From Malania oleifera (lineage: Eukaryota; Streptophyta; Magnoliopsida; Santalales; Ximeniaceae), in the NCBI RefSeq assembly GCF_029873635.1, contig NC_080421.1:36064617-36128616 (forward strand): a stretch of DNA of 64,000 bases, in the 5' to 3' direction. Below are positions 1 to 11,621 of this stretch, piece after piece. The stretch's first letter is position 1. The number at the start of each line of letters is the position of its first letter. The notes beneath the pieces were generated by a model that saw nothing but the letters and a program-made list of their open reading frames with translations, did no database searches and was not told the DNA's origin. A program made the translations under genes and the position numbers.

Positions 1-637
1 ACTAATTAGCCTCAGTTAAAGTCTTCACAGCAAATAACATGTTATCCATAAACAACAGAAACATCACCCCCTTGCATCCTATCACTTCCTTCCCTTTTGG
101 AAGCTCCACCAACTCCGAAATTTGATTATTATGCAGTAACTCCATTTCCTCCACCACAGCACTCGTTTATCTATTTTTCACTTTGTTGTGCACCGCATCT
201 TAAAAATAGTAGGAATCTTGCTAGTAGTGATGAATGCAAAATAGACTAGAACATCAAATTTATATATGAGTGGAGGCTTAATAGAACATCTGGACCCATT
301 GTTTTCTTGCTGGTCTCTTGAGTTAAAACTCCCTGCAATATGAACCATGTCATCTCTGCCTTGAGTCTTTAACTTCACTTGCATCACATGTTCATTGCTT
401 CTGTAGTATTTTGGCAGTTGTTTCTCTTCCTTCACCTGAGTACGTTGAATCATGGCTTTCTTACAAAAAATCATGACTCCACTGATCACCACCCTTTTTT
501 CATTGAATTACCCAGCTTGAACCCACCTTTCCTATACCCCTAAAAGATTTACTGTCCGGACATTACACCAAGCCTAGACCTCACCTCACTAGAAACGTGC
601 ACAGCTCGAAATCCAAACAATCTCACACCGAAGTGGT
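1..637 (-). pseudogene. Copia pol relic: IN/RT linker and RT N-terminus
   Basis: Minus-strand reading gives decayed copia pol in several frames. Near 560-635 there is an integrase-to-RT linker like DHxxLRVFG; near 430-530 a relic of the GYxxEGFKLW / VISRDVIF block; near 1-170 a stretch reading EEMELLHNNQ, then ELVELPKGKEVIGCK, the usual N-terminus of copia RT. Stops and frameshifts separate them. The piece continues on the far side of the solo LTR at 2465-2632, so both belong to one old element. It is not functional. The window edge cuts off the rest of RT and RNase H. Confidence 0.6.
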
Positions 638-2464
638 TGAAATTAGGAATAGCTTCCCAAGAGGTGGGTGAATTGGGATTTTAAAAACTTTCTTTTAATT
701 CCTTTTAAGAATACTTAACTTCTTTTATTGTTTAACCAATTCTTTGACTTGTTTATTTAATTTGTCAAACACACAATAACTTGGTTTCTTTTATACAATC
801 AACAACACAACTAATTAAACATCCAATCTTCAACCACACTATCCAAACCAATCAAACACAATTGGAAAGCAAAACAACCAAGTCAAGATTAAGATAACTG
901 CATCACTACTTAGATTGATGAAAGCATTCAAGATTCAGTACTTTTGGAATATAAACACACTCCAATCAATAACAAACTTTAAACAATTTAACTTTCAGTT
1001 TTTGTTTGGTTTGTAGCCCTGTAGTGAATTTGAATCAAACCCTATATTAATGAATTTGCTTCTTCAATATGATGTTCAATATAAAATTTAATCACTCTTT
1101 CCAAATATTTAGAATTCAAATAAACTCTTGGTAAATTTATCTTTGGGTGTTTAACCAAGTAATGTACTCCCGTATGGTTTCCGTAAAGTAAGGTTTAACC
1201 AACGTACTCCCTTTCGGTTTCCGCAATCCCAAATCAAAACTGAACCTTAAGTTTATTTAACTTCCAAATTATGTAGTTTGTTTTTTTATCAATTAAACCA
1301 TCCACGCAATTGTATATGTCCTAAAAGTAAAGAGTAAGGGAAAGAGAGAGGAACACAAGATTTTATGAGGTTCGGCTTCAACACAGCCCACGTCCTCGCC
1401 CTTGGCAAACCACCAAACGATTCCACTATCGCAGTTCCTTTACTGGGTGGAACAAAACCTTTACACACTCCTTCAGTAGGCTAGAGCCCGCCTCTCCAAA
1501 CGATATCCCCTCGTTCGATCACTTTTTAACTAGGCTAGAGCCCACCTCCCTAAGAAATCTCCCCTTGCTTAGCCAACAATCCGAACACCTCGAACCATCC
1601 AACAACTACACAAAATATGAAGAAAATATTGTGTACAAAGCACTCTCATAATAGAGTAGATTAGTACAATTTCAACTCTAGGTACTTCAATAATTTAAAT
1701 ACCACAAAGAAATAGAATTGAAGCTCAAAAGTAGAATTCACCAAGGGTTCCTTTGTGCTTTGAGAAAATTCAGTATGAGAACCTTGGGTTGGTATTTCAA
1801 CAACAATTTAGATGATCTCTCTTCAGCAAGAGTTTGAGCAATTCAAAGCTTTGAAAGAGGTTGAGAGATTTGATACAAGTGTGTTGTGTAATTGCCTGTC
1901 TCTTTGAAATCTTGAGATTAAGGATGTATTTATAGGCATTCTAGGCTTAGTTTCCTTGTTCCCAAGTGACTTTGAGTGTTTCCCAAGTTCCTACAACGTT
2001 CATATTTTGAAAAACCATATTTTGAAATCTTCCCGTTAGAATTTAAAAAATACAACCCGTGGGGTATGTCGGCTAGACAGGTGACTGATTAGTTCAAAAA
2101 ACACAGGGTCACTCAGCTGGACAGGTGGCTGGCACCATTATGAAGACTTGTAAACTTTTTTTTAATCTTGAAAACTTTGAGTCTCCATGCTTTGGTCTTT
2201 TCATCTTCAAGCTTTAAGATACTTCAAGTTTTTCATTGAGTTCTTCTTTATCTTCAAGCTTTAATATATCATCCGTTCCTTTAAGTATTCTTTAAACGTC
2301 ATATGATCATGTTCCTTTGAAATATAAGGTTCAATTGATCCTTGTGAGTACTTGACCTTACTTTCACATATGTGAGATCTGAAATATCATTACTCAATCA
2401 AATATGTTAAGTTCCACTTGTTTGTTAGCATCAAAATAGGATGTTAATTCTTGTAAGGCCAACA
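638..2464 (-). mobile_element. Solo copia-type LTR, 1827 bp, TSD GTGGT
   Basis: On the plus strand it starts TGAAATTAGG and ends AAGGCCAACA. GTGGT at 633-637 and 2465-2469 is a perfect 5-bp target-site duplication. No internal region follows, so this is a solo LTR left by LTR-LTR recombination. Orientation is minus: the TGTTGGCC terminus (2464) matches the LTR start of the nested copia at 13908. A TATA-like tatttatag lies near 1927, the GGTTCGGC...CCACGTCCTCGCC transcript-leader motif near 1370-1400, and a run of ggctagacaggtgactg-type short repeats at 2060-2125, upstream of the TATA box. Confidence 0.88.
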
Positions 2465-2632
2465 GTGGTCTACCGCATAACCTGTCCAAACCTCTTCTAT
2501 AACTCTCCTATCTAGTGATACCATTTGCGATTAGTTAAACAAGAAATGTTTCATACTTATTGACTTCACCAAGAAGTTTCTTGCAAGCCTATACAACCTG
2601 TCATGCTCACAAAACTCGTCGAACAAAACAAG
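2465..2632 (-). pseudogene. Copia pol relic, continuation of the 1-637 piece
   Basis: The minus strand reads EEVWTGYAVDH-like sequence near 2465-2510, the copia integrase tail (canonical form PEEVWSGxxVDYSHLRVFGC). It joins the 1-637 relic once the solo LTR and one copy of GTGGT are removed. It ends where the next LTR begins at 2633. Stops are present; no product is expected. Confidence 0.55.
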
Positions 2633-5600
2633 TGAAAAGGAAGGTGTATTCCCACGAGGGAGGATGAATTGGAATTTTAAAATTTCTTTATACCCTTTTT
2701 AATTAATTCTTTCTTAACTCCTTTTGGTTTCAACAAACACACATGAAAAATTGATTTACAATCACAAGTTCAGCAGAAAATTAATTTATTTATAAACCTT
2801 TATAAATGATAATTCCAATTTGAATACTTCTTTTAGCAATTTAATTCAACCAACCAAGATAACCAAAACAAGATTCACAATATAGAATGAATTCAACAAT
2901 GCTTTCAACATTTAGCAATTGAGTAAGTCAATGTTGAGTGTGAGTATGTAGCTGATAAATGCCCTATATTAATAGACTTGATTTCTCAATATGAATCATA
3001 ATAGATATTTACAATCACTCTTCCAAAACTCAAAATTAAAACAAACTTTCAATTAATGAGTCTTGGGTGTTAATAAATCAACGTACTTCCTTATAGTTTC
3101 CATAACTAGTATTGATCAACCAATGCACTCCCTTTTTGGTTTCCACAATCCCAAGGTCAAATTAACTTTCAGTTTATTTAATATCCAATTGACGTAGTTT
3201 ATATGAGTAAAAATTAAATATCCAAACACGTAGTTTATATGAGCAGAAAATTAAATAAGAGTGGGGAAGAAAGTGACACCACGAGTTTTATGAGGTTCAG
3301 CTATACCTACCTACGTCCTCACCTTAGGTAACATATCTAAGGATTCCACTATACCACTCCTTTATAGGTAGGAGCAACCTTACACACTGCTTTGTGGGCA
3401 AGATCAACCTTTTACAATCCCTCCTTCAATAGGCTAGAGTTCACCTCTCCAAGCGATACCCTACTCTCGGTCCAACAACGATTTAAAGACCTGGACTAAC
3501 TACAAAAACAAGAACAAGTTTGGTGTACAAAGACACTCTCAACAAGAGCTGATTAGTTCAACAATAAAGCACAACTATATACTTTAATTCAAAATAACAA
3601 TAGAAAGAATTTGAAACCTTAGAAGTATATCACCACAAGCTTCTTTCTTGATTAAAAGAATTCAGAATATGCTCAAGAGATTTGTGAGAGTTTCTCAGCA
3701 AACCTCAGTGGGGCTCTTCAAAAAGTATATAAGCAAGAGAGCTTTGAGAGTATTGAGAACAAGAGAGCTTTGATTGATGTGTATTGCTTGGTGTATTGAA
3801 TCCTTTGTCTTGGGGGGTATTTATAGATGATCAGAAAAGAGTATTTTGTGTTTCAGAAGTGACTTGGAGTGTTTCCCAAGTTTTCATAACGTTCAGAATT
3901 TAAAAAAAAAAAAAACTCGATTTTGGAAACTTCCTATTATTTTTAAAATTTGAATTCTCGAAGAGTTAGTCAACTAGGTACGAAGAGTCAGTTGTTTGGA
4001 TCATAAAAAAAACTAAGAATTTCAAAAGGAGTAGGGTGTTGTTTGATTAGGTCGTTACGAGTCAGTCGCCTGGGTCTTCTTGGGCTCCCTCAAATTTCAT
4101 CTGCTTATTTATCAGTTGCCTAGGCCATCTAAGTTAGGCACCTGGACAGACCAAAAAATTGATTTTCCATTTTGTTTCCAAAAAAAATTTTCTCTTTTGT
4201 TTTCCCCAAAGTAATTTAAAACTTTTGAAAAATATTTTTTGGGGTTTTTCAAAATATGGTTTCTAAGTCAATGAGATTCCTAATAAGCTTCAAATCCAAC
4301 CATATTATCATTTGAATGAAGTATTTACATAGAGACTCTCTTAGGACTTTAAACATACTCTAAACTTGGAGTCTTCATGCTTATCATTGGCTAAGTCCAT
4401 CTTGTCTTTAAGCTTCAACTCTCTAAGCTTTCATCAAGTCATCTTTGGTGTTAGAATTGGTGTATTCCCAAAAGGGGGGGTGAATTGGAATTTTAAACTT
4501 TTCTCCTAGGTTGAAATAGGTGTTAGCAAAATATAACAACCTAGAGTCTTTTTATTCAATTCCAAATACGCTGATGAATATGATATGCGGAAATTTAAAT
4601 AAAACACATCATTTACATAATAACATACACGTGCGATAAATATAAAGTGCGACAATATACACAACACACAATATGTTATCGGTGTTCGGCCAACTGTGCC
4701 TACATCCCCGCCTCTAGCTCGCAAGCCTGAAGATTCCACTAATAGCTCACTTAAGGGTGGAGCGACACCATTTACAACTAGGTTAAATTAACACAAGGCT
4801 GACCTCAACCTTAACCAAGTAAATTAGCGGGGCTGACCTCAACCTACACGCCTTAACAGGACGACGCACCTAGCTTTCCTAACCGGGTCTAAGCCAATCC
4901 GAGACTATTCCAGAGCTAGTCTCCCTCTTCAGGCCTGTGCCTGGATATACAAAAAATGTGTATATAATCAGATGGTACCGTGATTGTGCTTTCATGTAAA
5001 GTAGATATGTACCCAAATGCGCGCAATAACATACACCACAAATATGATTCAATATGTAAACTCAATGTGGTCTAGATGGTTCAACTCTTAAAAGTATTTT
5101 CTATATGTGTAATGCGTACATGAGAGTGACAAACAAGCAATCTTTGTATCATAAGATATTCAGCAAATAAGTTCACACAAAGATGCTAGCCAGACAATAT
5201 GTATATTTCAATGAGCAGGTTTCCTCAATCATATGATGCTCCAGTAATATATATGTTCAATTTGCAACAGATATTCAATCTTTGTATTCAGCAAAGGATA
5301 TGCGAGTTGATGAATATTGCAACAAATATTTTATCACACAAACAAATATCTCTTCAAATGTTTTCCAAGATAAAAGCACAATAGATATTTGAAAATGATT
5401 TTGAAAAGATTTTGCAAACAAAATACTCTACGATCTTCTCAGGATATTGCAATGAAAGTGCAAGCTTAGAAGATCTAACAAAGTCTTCTTAGGATAGACT
5501 TATCAACAAAGTCCCCTAAGAATTCTTGGGTTTTGCTCTCGAATAAAGTCGTTTCAAGCGAATAAAACAAGGAGAGAAAACCCTTCCAAACACACACTCT

Positions 5601-6879
5601 ATCCACTTACAGAGAGCTTGAGCAATCAAAGAAGGTAAGTATGAGTGTTTGGGGTTTAGATATGAGTATTATAGGATTTGGAAATTTCAAAGAATTTCTC
5701 CAAATCAAAATGGCTAATGCCTTTTTTAATTTGCACAAATGATCTCATATATATAGATATTTAAGAAAATATGACCGTTGGGGACCTATTAGGTATTATT
5801 AGAAAAGTTTAATGATGTTTAAAGCATTTTAACCCTGTTTAAAAATTATTAACTACAGTAAAAACATCAAGGCAACTCGAAATGTTTCGGTCGACTAAGG
5901 ACTGATCTGGTTCGGTCGACCGAAAGTGATTTGGTCGGTCAACTAAGGAAATATTGAACTAAAGGCTCGATCGACCAGGAGAGAATAATTTCTCAATATT
6001 TTGAGTTTCGGTCTACCAGGCCATTTTAAACTAGCTGGTTCGGTCGACCAAACCGCTGGAATTTCTCCCGATGACCCTCCAGTCGACCAGGTAGTTGGAG
6101 AACAAAAGTGCTCGGTCGACTAGATGGACAGAATGTTGACCAGGGAGGGTTTTGGTCGACCAGGGCCTTGGTCAACAGTTGACCCAAGCCTGGTTCAGTC
6201 GACCTGGGCAGAATGAACTTCCTGGTTCGATCGACCGAAATTGCACCAAGTGTGCATTTCGATCCCGTTTCGAATCATACAAAGCCTATTCAAGTGCCTA
6301 ACAAACATATGTGCAAATGTGTGTGTCCTAGGGTCACTTGAGGTCCAATTTGAAGACACCGATTAAGTTCGATGTCGATCGACCGAAGGGAAAACCCTAA
6401 GGTCTTTCTAAGGTCCTTTCTCATTCATGGTTTGTTTGACCTTACGTAATAAATCATACATGTGATGTGTATGAGCTTATTACAAACCAAATAGCCCTAA
6501 TTAATATTACAGACCAATTACACAAATGAATTATATATTACAACATAAAGAAATTGGGTCTCCAATCTTTGCTTGCTTTGTGTACATCTTGATCTTCACA
6601 GTCTTAGTTCTTGCACAAAACCTCAAACACTCATTAGATACAATGAGTATTTGCCATAATCAAAACCAAGCATGACCATTAAGGTCAACATTTGGAATTC
6701 ATGCATGTCCTTTAAGCTTTCTTTTCCTTTTCATGTAGTCTTGCAATAAGTTTCATGATTACTTGAACTTGAGTTTAAAAACCTAATTCCTAAAGTATCA
6801 TCACTTTCACCAAAACATGTTAAATTAACTTTGATTTGTTATTATCAAAATAAGATTAGTAAGTCATGTTAGGCCAATG
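2633..6879 (-). repeat. 3' LTR of outer copia, split by a solo LTR
   Basis: Starts (plus strand) TGAAAAGGAAGGTG and ends GTTAGGCCAATG just before the polypurine complement. Removing the insertion 4449-6690 and one TTTGG leaves about 2000 bp, the same size as the LTRs of the nested copia, and both ends are alike in sequence. The outer terminus reads TG instead of CA at 6878-6879, so one inverted-terminus dinucleotide has mutated. TATA-like tatttatag near 3821; GAGGTTCAG...CTACGTCCTCACC near 3291-3320; short GTCAGT/CCTGGG repeats at 3960-4145. Confidence 0.8.
4449..6690 (-). mobile_element. Solo copia-type LTR, 2242 bp, TSD TTTGG
   Basis: Plus-strand start TGTTAGAATTGGTG, end AAGGTCAACA; TTTGG flanks it at 4444-4448 and 6691-6695. 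Its minus-strand start TGTTGACCTTAATGG matches the starts of the solo LTRs at 31421 (plus) and 49682 (minus), so the three are one family. It carries TATA-like atatatatag near 5748 and, upstream of that in its own direction, a dense array of ggtcgacc palindromes at 5876-6385. It sits inside the 3' LTR of the outer copia. Confidence 0.9.
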
Positions 6880-7470
6880 ATCTCCCCCTTTTTTATGATG
6901 ACAAATAAAGGAGCAAAAGATGAGTGAACTTTGATAAGGCTCCCCCTTAAAATAAGCATATTTTTAACAATGTTTTGAAAGTACAATAATCATCCATATA
7001 ATAGTTTTTCAAATAGTATCAAATTTAGTTTTAGATTACATGAGAGATTATTTTGCAAGATAATATATCAGAACCATTTCAAATATCAGCATTTCAACAT
7101 ATATCAGCACATCATATATCATTCTCAAGTTTGCATTTTGCTATCATTCTCAAGTTTGCATTTTGCAACTTTCTCAATTTTGCTTTGCAACTTTACTCTT
7201 AATTTTGCCCATTCTTTCTCCCCCTTTTTACATCAATAAAAAGGAGAAAGGAAATAACACGACAAAGGCCAAAGTAGACACAAAGTCATACACAAAAAGA
7301 TATGCATACAGAACCATAGGTGTGTATAGTTTCATAAGAAATCGTGAGATACATACCAAAACAAAACAAGTTGCGATACAACCTGACGTAGAAATAAACT
7401 GAGTACATATAGCAATGAGATGCACAACAAAAACTAATATATTGAAATACACATTATAGCAACAAAAACA
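6880..7470 (-). other. PPT and 3' untranslated region of outer copia
   Basis: tctccccctttttt at 6881-6894 is, on the minus strand, the polypurine tract next to the LTR that primes plus-strand DNA. Further tctccccc-like tracts lie at about 6940 and 7219. The layout matches 13909-14240 in the nested copia. The short open frames here look fortuitous; no gene is recognised. Confidence 0.7.
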
Positions 7471-8651
7471 TCAAGCATCGGCATTAGCTACATCATCATC
7501 TTCAGATCCTTCATCATCTCCTTCATCCTTCTTTTCCTCAGATTCCTCATCTAATGCATCATCACTAGGAACATGAGGAACTAGCCCGATACTGTTCCAA
7601 ACGGATAAGTCGTTGATCAATTGAGGAGATACTAGACTGAAGTGAGGTATTACTTTCCTAAAAGATTGAAGACCTAAGCGTACGTCACTATTAAAAAGTA
7701 GTAAACTGATGATGAAATGGTATGAACCATGAAGGAGCATCAATATAAGGTTCTGGCTGCTGATCAAGAGGTGGAGCTTGCTCAGGAGCTAACCTAGGTG
7801 GTCTTCTACCTCTTAGAAATCAAACCTGATCATGTTTCTCATATCCCATTTTTTTAGAGTTGTAGAGTTGAAAAGATCATATCGAGTTCTCTTTATGAAC
7901 AACTCATTTAGACTGATGATACTAAGATGAGAAAATAGAATATTAAGGATGCCTCCATATGGAAGAGTAACCCGTCATGCTTCCAATCTTGTCCACATCC
8001 ATTTTAGAATCAAACTGGACAAGTCAAGTTTCTTCCTTTTCAAAAGGCACCACATGATAAAGTAGTCCACATGTAATCGTGTGATCTGGCTTGGGGTGTA
8101 ATATTGTATGTTATGATTTTCTAAAGTATCTATGCTTGAAGGCTCAACTGCGTGTACTTAGGAGAAGTCCTACATTGATCAGGTGCTTCTACACTAATTA
8201 ACGGTAAAAATCCCTTGGGGGTAAATCCTTGGTCCATGATCCAAGTGCGTGAGAATGCAGGACACTCAAAATCACTTTGGTCAATACAAAGAATGGGGGC
8301 CAAGGTTTGTGGTGTTAATACTATTTTTTTTTCCCTCTTACTTCAGTAGTGAGTACTGAATTACTTTGAACCATATTAGCATAAGAGATCTTAACGAGAT
8401 TTGGGTATAGGCCCTTTGCTTGATAAACCACAAGATTTTTTCAACCTATTGCCCTAAACAGTGGTAGAATATTTGGAAAATCTACTATGAAGAAAGTCGT
8501 GTCGATGATCTTACCAAGGATTGGATTGGTTGCTTGAAGATGAATCCTATGTCTTTTGTTTGGCTTGAGGGGCAACAAGCCATTGATCAATGTTGTCTTC
8601 TTCTTGTCCGAAGGTAGAACCTCGATTCCCTGCTCATTTGGTTCGTGGCAT
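7471..8651 (-). pseudogene. Extra ORF of outer copia, putative plant transposon protein-like
   Basis: From an ATG at 8651 the minus strand reads MPRTK and then, over several frames, motifs such as EDNIDQWLV, NLVVYQAKGLYPNLVK, YANMVQSNSVLTTEVRG, then LSSLILKWMWTRLE and LPYGGILNILFSHL, and an acidic tail (EESEEKKDEGDDEGSEDDD, roughly 7480-7560). The order YPNLVKxFYANM - VRG - dLxxLIlxxm - LPYGxLlTxlF is, as I recall it, that of the putative plant transposon protein domain often found beside plant retroelements. The span allows about 393 codons but stops and frameshifts break it. It lies between RNase H and the PPT on the pol strand, so it would be an additional element-borne ORF. Its function is unknown. 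Confidence 0.55.
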
Positions 8652-9011
8652 TTTGAGAAAAAACCCTAGAAATCCATATAGGGAAGATGTGGGAAGATGA
8701 TTTTCACTCTCTGAAGGAATGATTTTGGGTTTAGAAACAAGGGGAATGGAAGAGAATGGTTGAGAAGCCAAGTCCAGTTGACTAGAATGAAAGAAATTAG
8801 GGTTTCACACTTAAAATTTGTAAAGCCCCGATTATCTTGTTAACTGGGTCTCAGAAGTCAATCATTTGACTGATAGAGAAACTAAATTCTTGCAAGTCAG
8901 TGGCCTATTAGTCGACTGGGATCACTAAACTTAGTCTCATTACTTTCCAAAAAAAAATTAATTTTTATTCTTTCTCTTCTTCTATTCTTCCTAAACCACT
9001 TCCCTATTGTG

Positions 9012-10500
9012 TCATAGGACATGTTCTCTTCTTATTGATATAAACCTTTCTTCTGAAAGAGGTTTGGTAAAAATATCCGCCCATTGATCACTTGTATTTA
9101 CGAATTCTAGTATGATATCTTCTTTTTGCACACGATATCTTAGAAAATGATGCCTAATGTCTATATGCTTGGTTCTTGAGTGTGATATTGGATTTTTGGA
9201 AATGTTTATAGCACTAGTATTATCACACTTTATTGGTATAGCGAAATATTCTAGATTATATTCCTTTAATTGTTGCTTCAAATAGAGTGTTTGTGCACAA
9301 CAACTCCTTACTGCCATATACTCAGCTTCAGCAATAGATAAGGCTACGAAGTTTCGTTTCTCAAAGAACCAACATACTAGAGCTCTTCCTAGAAAATGAC
9401 ATGTACCACTTGTACTTTCTATCAATTTTACATCCAGCGTAATCGTCATCTGAATAACTAATCATTTCAAATCCAGTGTCCTTAGGATACCAAAGTCCTA
9501 GGTCAATGGTACCTATCAAGTATCTTAAAATTCTTTTCACGGCTATTTGATGAGATTCTTTTGGAGCTGATTGAAATCATGCACACATGCATACATTAAA
9601 CATTATATTCGGTCTACTAGCTGTTAAGTATAACAAACTTCCTATCATACCTCGATAGTATTTTTCATCAACTGGTTTTCCTTTTTCATCAACTGGTTTT
9701 CCTTTTTCATCCTTATTAGGACTTATGGAAGTACTCATTGGAGTTCCTATAGGCGTGCTACTTTCCATGTCAAATTTCTTAAGCATGGCTTTTATATATT
9801 TGGATTGATTTGTAAAAGTTCCATTTTTGGCTTACTTAATTTGTAGTCTAATGAAGTAGTTCAATTCTCCTATTATGCTCATTTCAAATTCCTCTTGTAT
9901 ACACTTAGCAAATTCCTTACATAAATCATTATTTGTTGCACCAAATATGATATCATCCATATAAATTTGGATAATGAGCATGTCTTCCTTCTTAGTTTTG
10001 ATGAATAATGTGCTATCTACTTTTCCTCAAGAAAATCCATTTTCTAGTAAGAATCCACTTAACCTTTCATACCAAACCCTAGGAGCTTGTTTCAATCCAT
10101 ACAAGGCTTTTTTTAACTTAAACACATAATCAGGATTTTGAATATCCTCAAAATCCAATGGTTGTGCTACATATACTTATTCATTTATAAAACCATTGAG
10201 AAATGCACTCTTCACATCCATTTGATAAAGTTTGAATTCTTTGTGAGGTGCATATGCTAATAGCATTCTTATGGCTTCCATTCTAGCTATGGAAGCAAAA
10301 GTCTCAGCATAGTCTATTCATTCTTCTTGGCTATATCCTTGAGCCATAAGTCTAACTTTATTTCTTACCACAATTCCATTTTCATCATTTTTATTCCTAA
10401 ATTACCCACTTTGTTCCAATAATTGAATGCTCATCTAGTCTATGACCTAATTTCCATATTTTATTTCTTTCAAATTGATTTAATTCTTCTTACATAGCCA
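9012..10500 (-). pseudogene. Outer copia RT and RNase H, broken
   Basis: RNase H (9012-9449) reads KRNFVALSIAEAEYMA, then CDNTSAINISKNPISHSRTK and DIRHHFLR, ending DIFTKPL. The RT tail (9577-9786) reads EKGKPVDE..YYRGMIGSLLYLTASRPNIMF. Upstream near 9940-9975 the RT active-site block reads QIYMDDIIFGA, with Met for the usual Val in YVDD. Earlier blocks [10 protein letters not shown]-like and DVKSAFLNG-like are recognisable around 10080-10230. Stops and frameshifts break the polyprotein into at least four frames. A 21-bp tandem duplication at 9661-9702 lengthens the linker before YYRG. Confidence 0.78.
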
Positions 10501-11621
10501 CTATCTATGAATCATCACTTAGAACTTCTTCAACGTTCTTAGGTTCATCTTTAGATAATAATGCATAATGATAGAATAGATTTTTCAATGAAGATCTAGT
10601 AGATACACCTCGTGATGGTTCTCCTATGATCTGATCTCTAGGATGATTCCTTACAAATTTTCGTTCTTTGAGTAACTTAGAATTTTTTGTAGCATCATCA
10701 TTTGAATCTAATTCATTTTTCTCTCCTTTTACTTCTATAATTTCTAAGTCTTCTAGTTTTTGAGTGGTTTGAACTTCTTCAACATTTATTTGTTTACTAA
10801 ATGGATTTCCTTCATCAAAAGTTACATGAATTGATTCCACAATTATAAGAGTTCTTTTGTTGTATATTCTGAATGCTTTACTCTTTGATGCGTATCCTAA
10901 GAATATTCCTTCATCAGCTTTTGCATTAAATTTACCTAAATATTCTTTAGCATTTAATACAAAATATTTGCGTCCAAATATATGAAAGTAAGATATGTTA
11001 GGCCTTCTACCTTTCCATAGTTCATAGGGAGTTTTATGTAAATTTGATCTTATTGATACTCTATTTATCACATAGCATGCGGTATTTATCGCTTCAACCC
11101 AAAAGAACTATTAGGTAGCTTATGTTCATTGAGCATTTTCTTTCCATTTATTAAAGAGTTCTATTCTTTCTTTCAACCACTCCATTTGGTTATGGAGTTC
11201 TAGGCGCTGAAAAATTATGACTTATTCCATGTTCATTACAAAATTTTTTAACTTCTTTGTTGTTGAATTCTCTTCTTTGATCACTCCTAATATTTGAGAC
11301 ACTATATCCTTTTTCATTCTGAAGTCTTTTGCACAAATTTATTAACATATTACAAGTTTCATCCTTGGAGGCTAAAAAGAGTACCCAGGTAAACCTAAAG
11401 TAGTCATCAACTATGACAAAAGCATATTATTTTCCTCCTATACTTTGTATTCTAGTAGGACCAAGTAAATCTAAAAGAATAAGTTCTAAGGGTCTACTAG
11501 TAGAAATATGTTTCTTCTTTTTAAAGCTTGTCTTAATTTGCTTCCCAAGTTGGCATGCATCTCAAAATTTTTCTTTTATGAATTTTGTGCTTGGTAAACC
11601 TTTCACTAACTTCTTTTTAGA
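10501..11621 (-). pseudogene. Outer copia integrase and linker, broken
   Basis: The frame 11071-10505 reads INRVSIRSNLHKTPYELWKG, then FHIFGRKYFVLN and GIFLGYASKSKAFRIYNKRT, the integrase C-terminal part and the linker to RT. Between 11100 and 11400 the minus strand gives pieces of the core: RSDQRREFN-like sequence around the second catalytic Asp, then FSAPRTP and a degraded NGVVE block. Frameshifts near 11100-11170 and elsewhere make it inactive. Confidence 0.7.

Noticed and set aside
178-492. 104-codon ORF as a host gene
   Set aside because: Its flanks read as copia integrase tail and RT N-terminus in neighbouring frames, so it is part of a decayed pol.
5876-6385. CRISPR-like array
   Set aside because: Repeats are short, palindromic and irregularly spaced, and lie in the U3 of a plant LTR; no cas genes and wrong type of genome.
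7228-7452. Hydrophobic 74-codon ORF, possible envelope-like membrane protein
   Set aside because: It lies in the 3' UTR downstream of the PPT-side tracts, has no start context or conserved partner in the nested element, and is explained by TTT/ATT-rich sequence.
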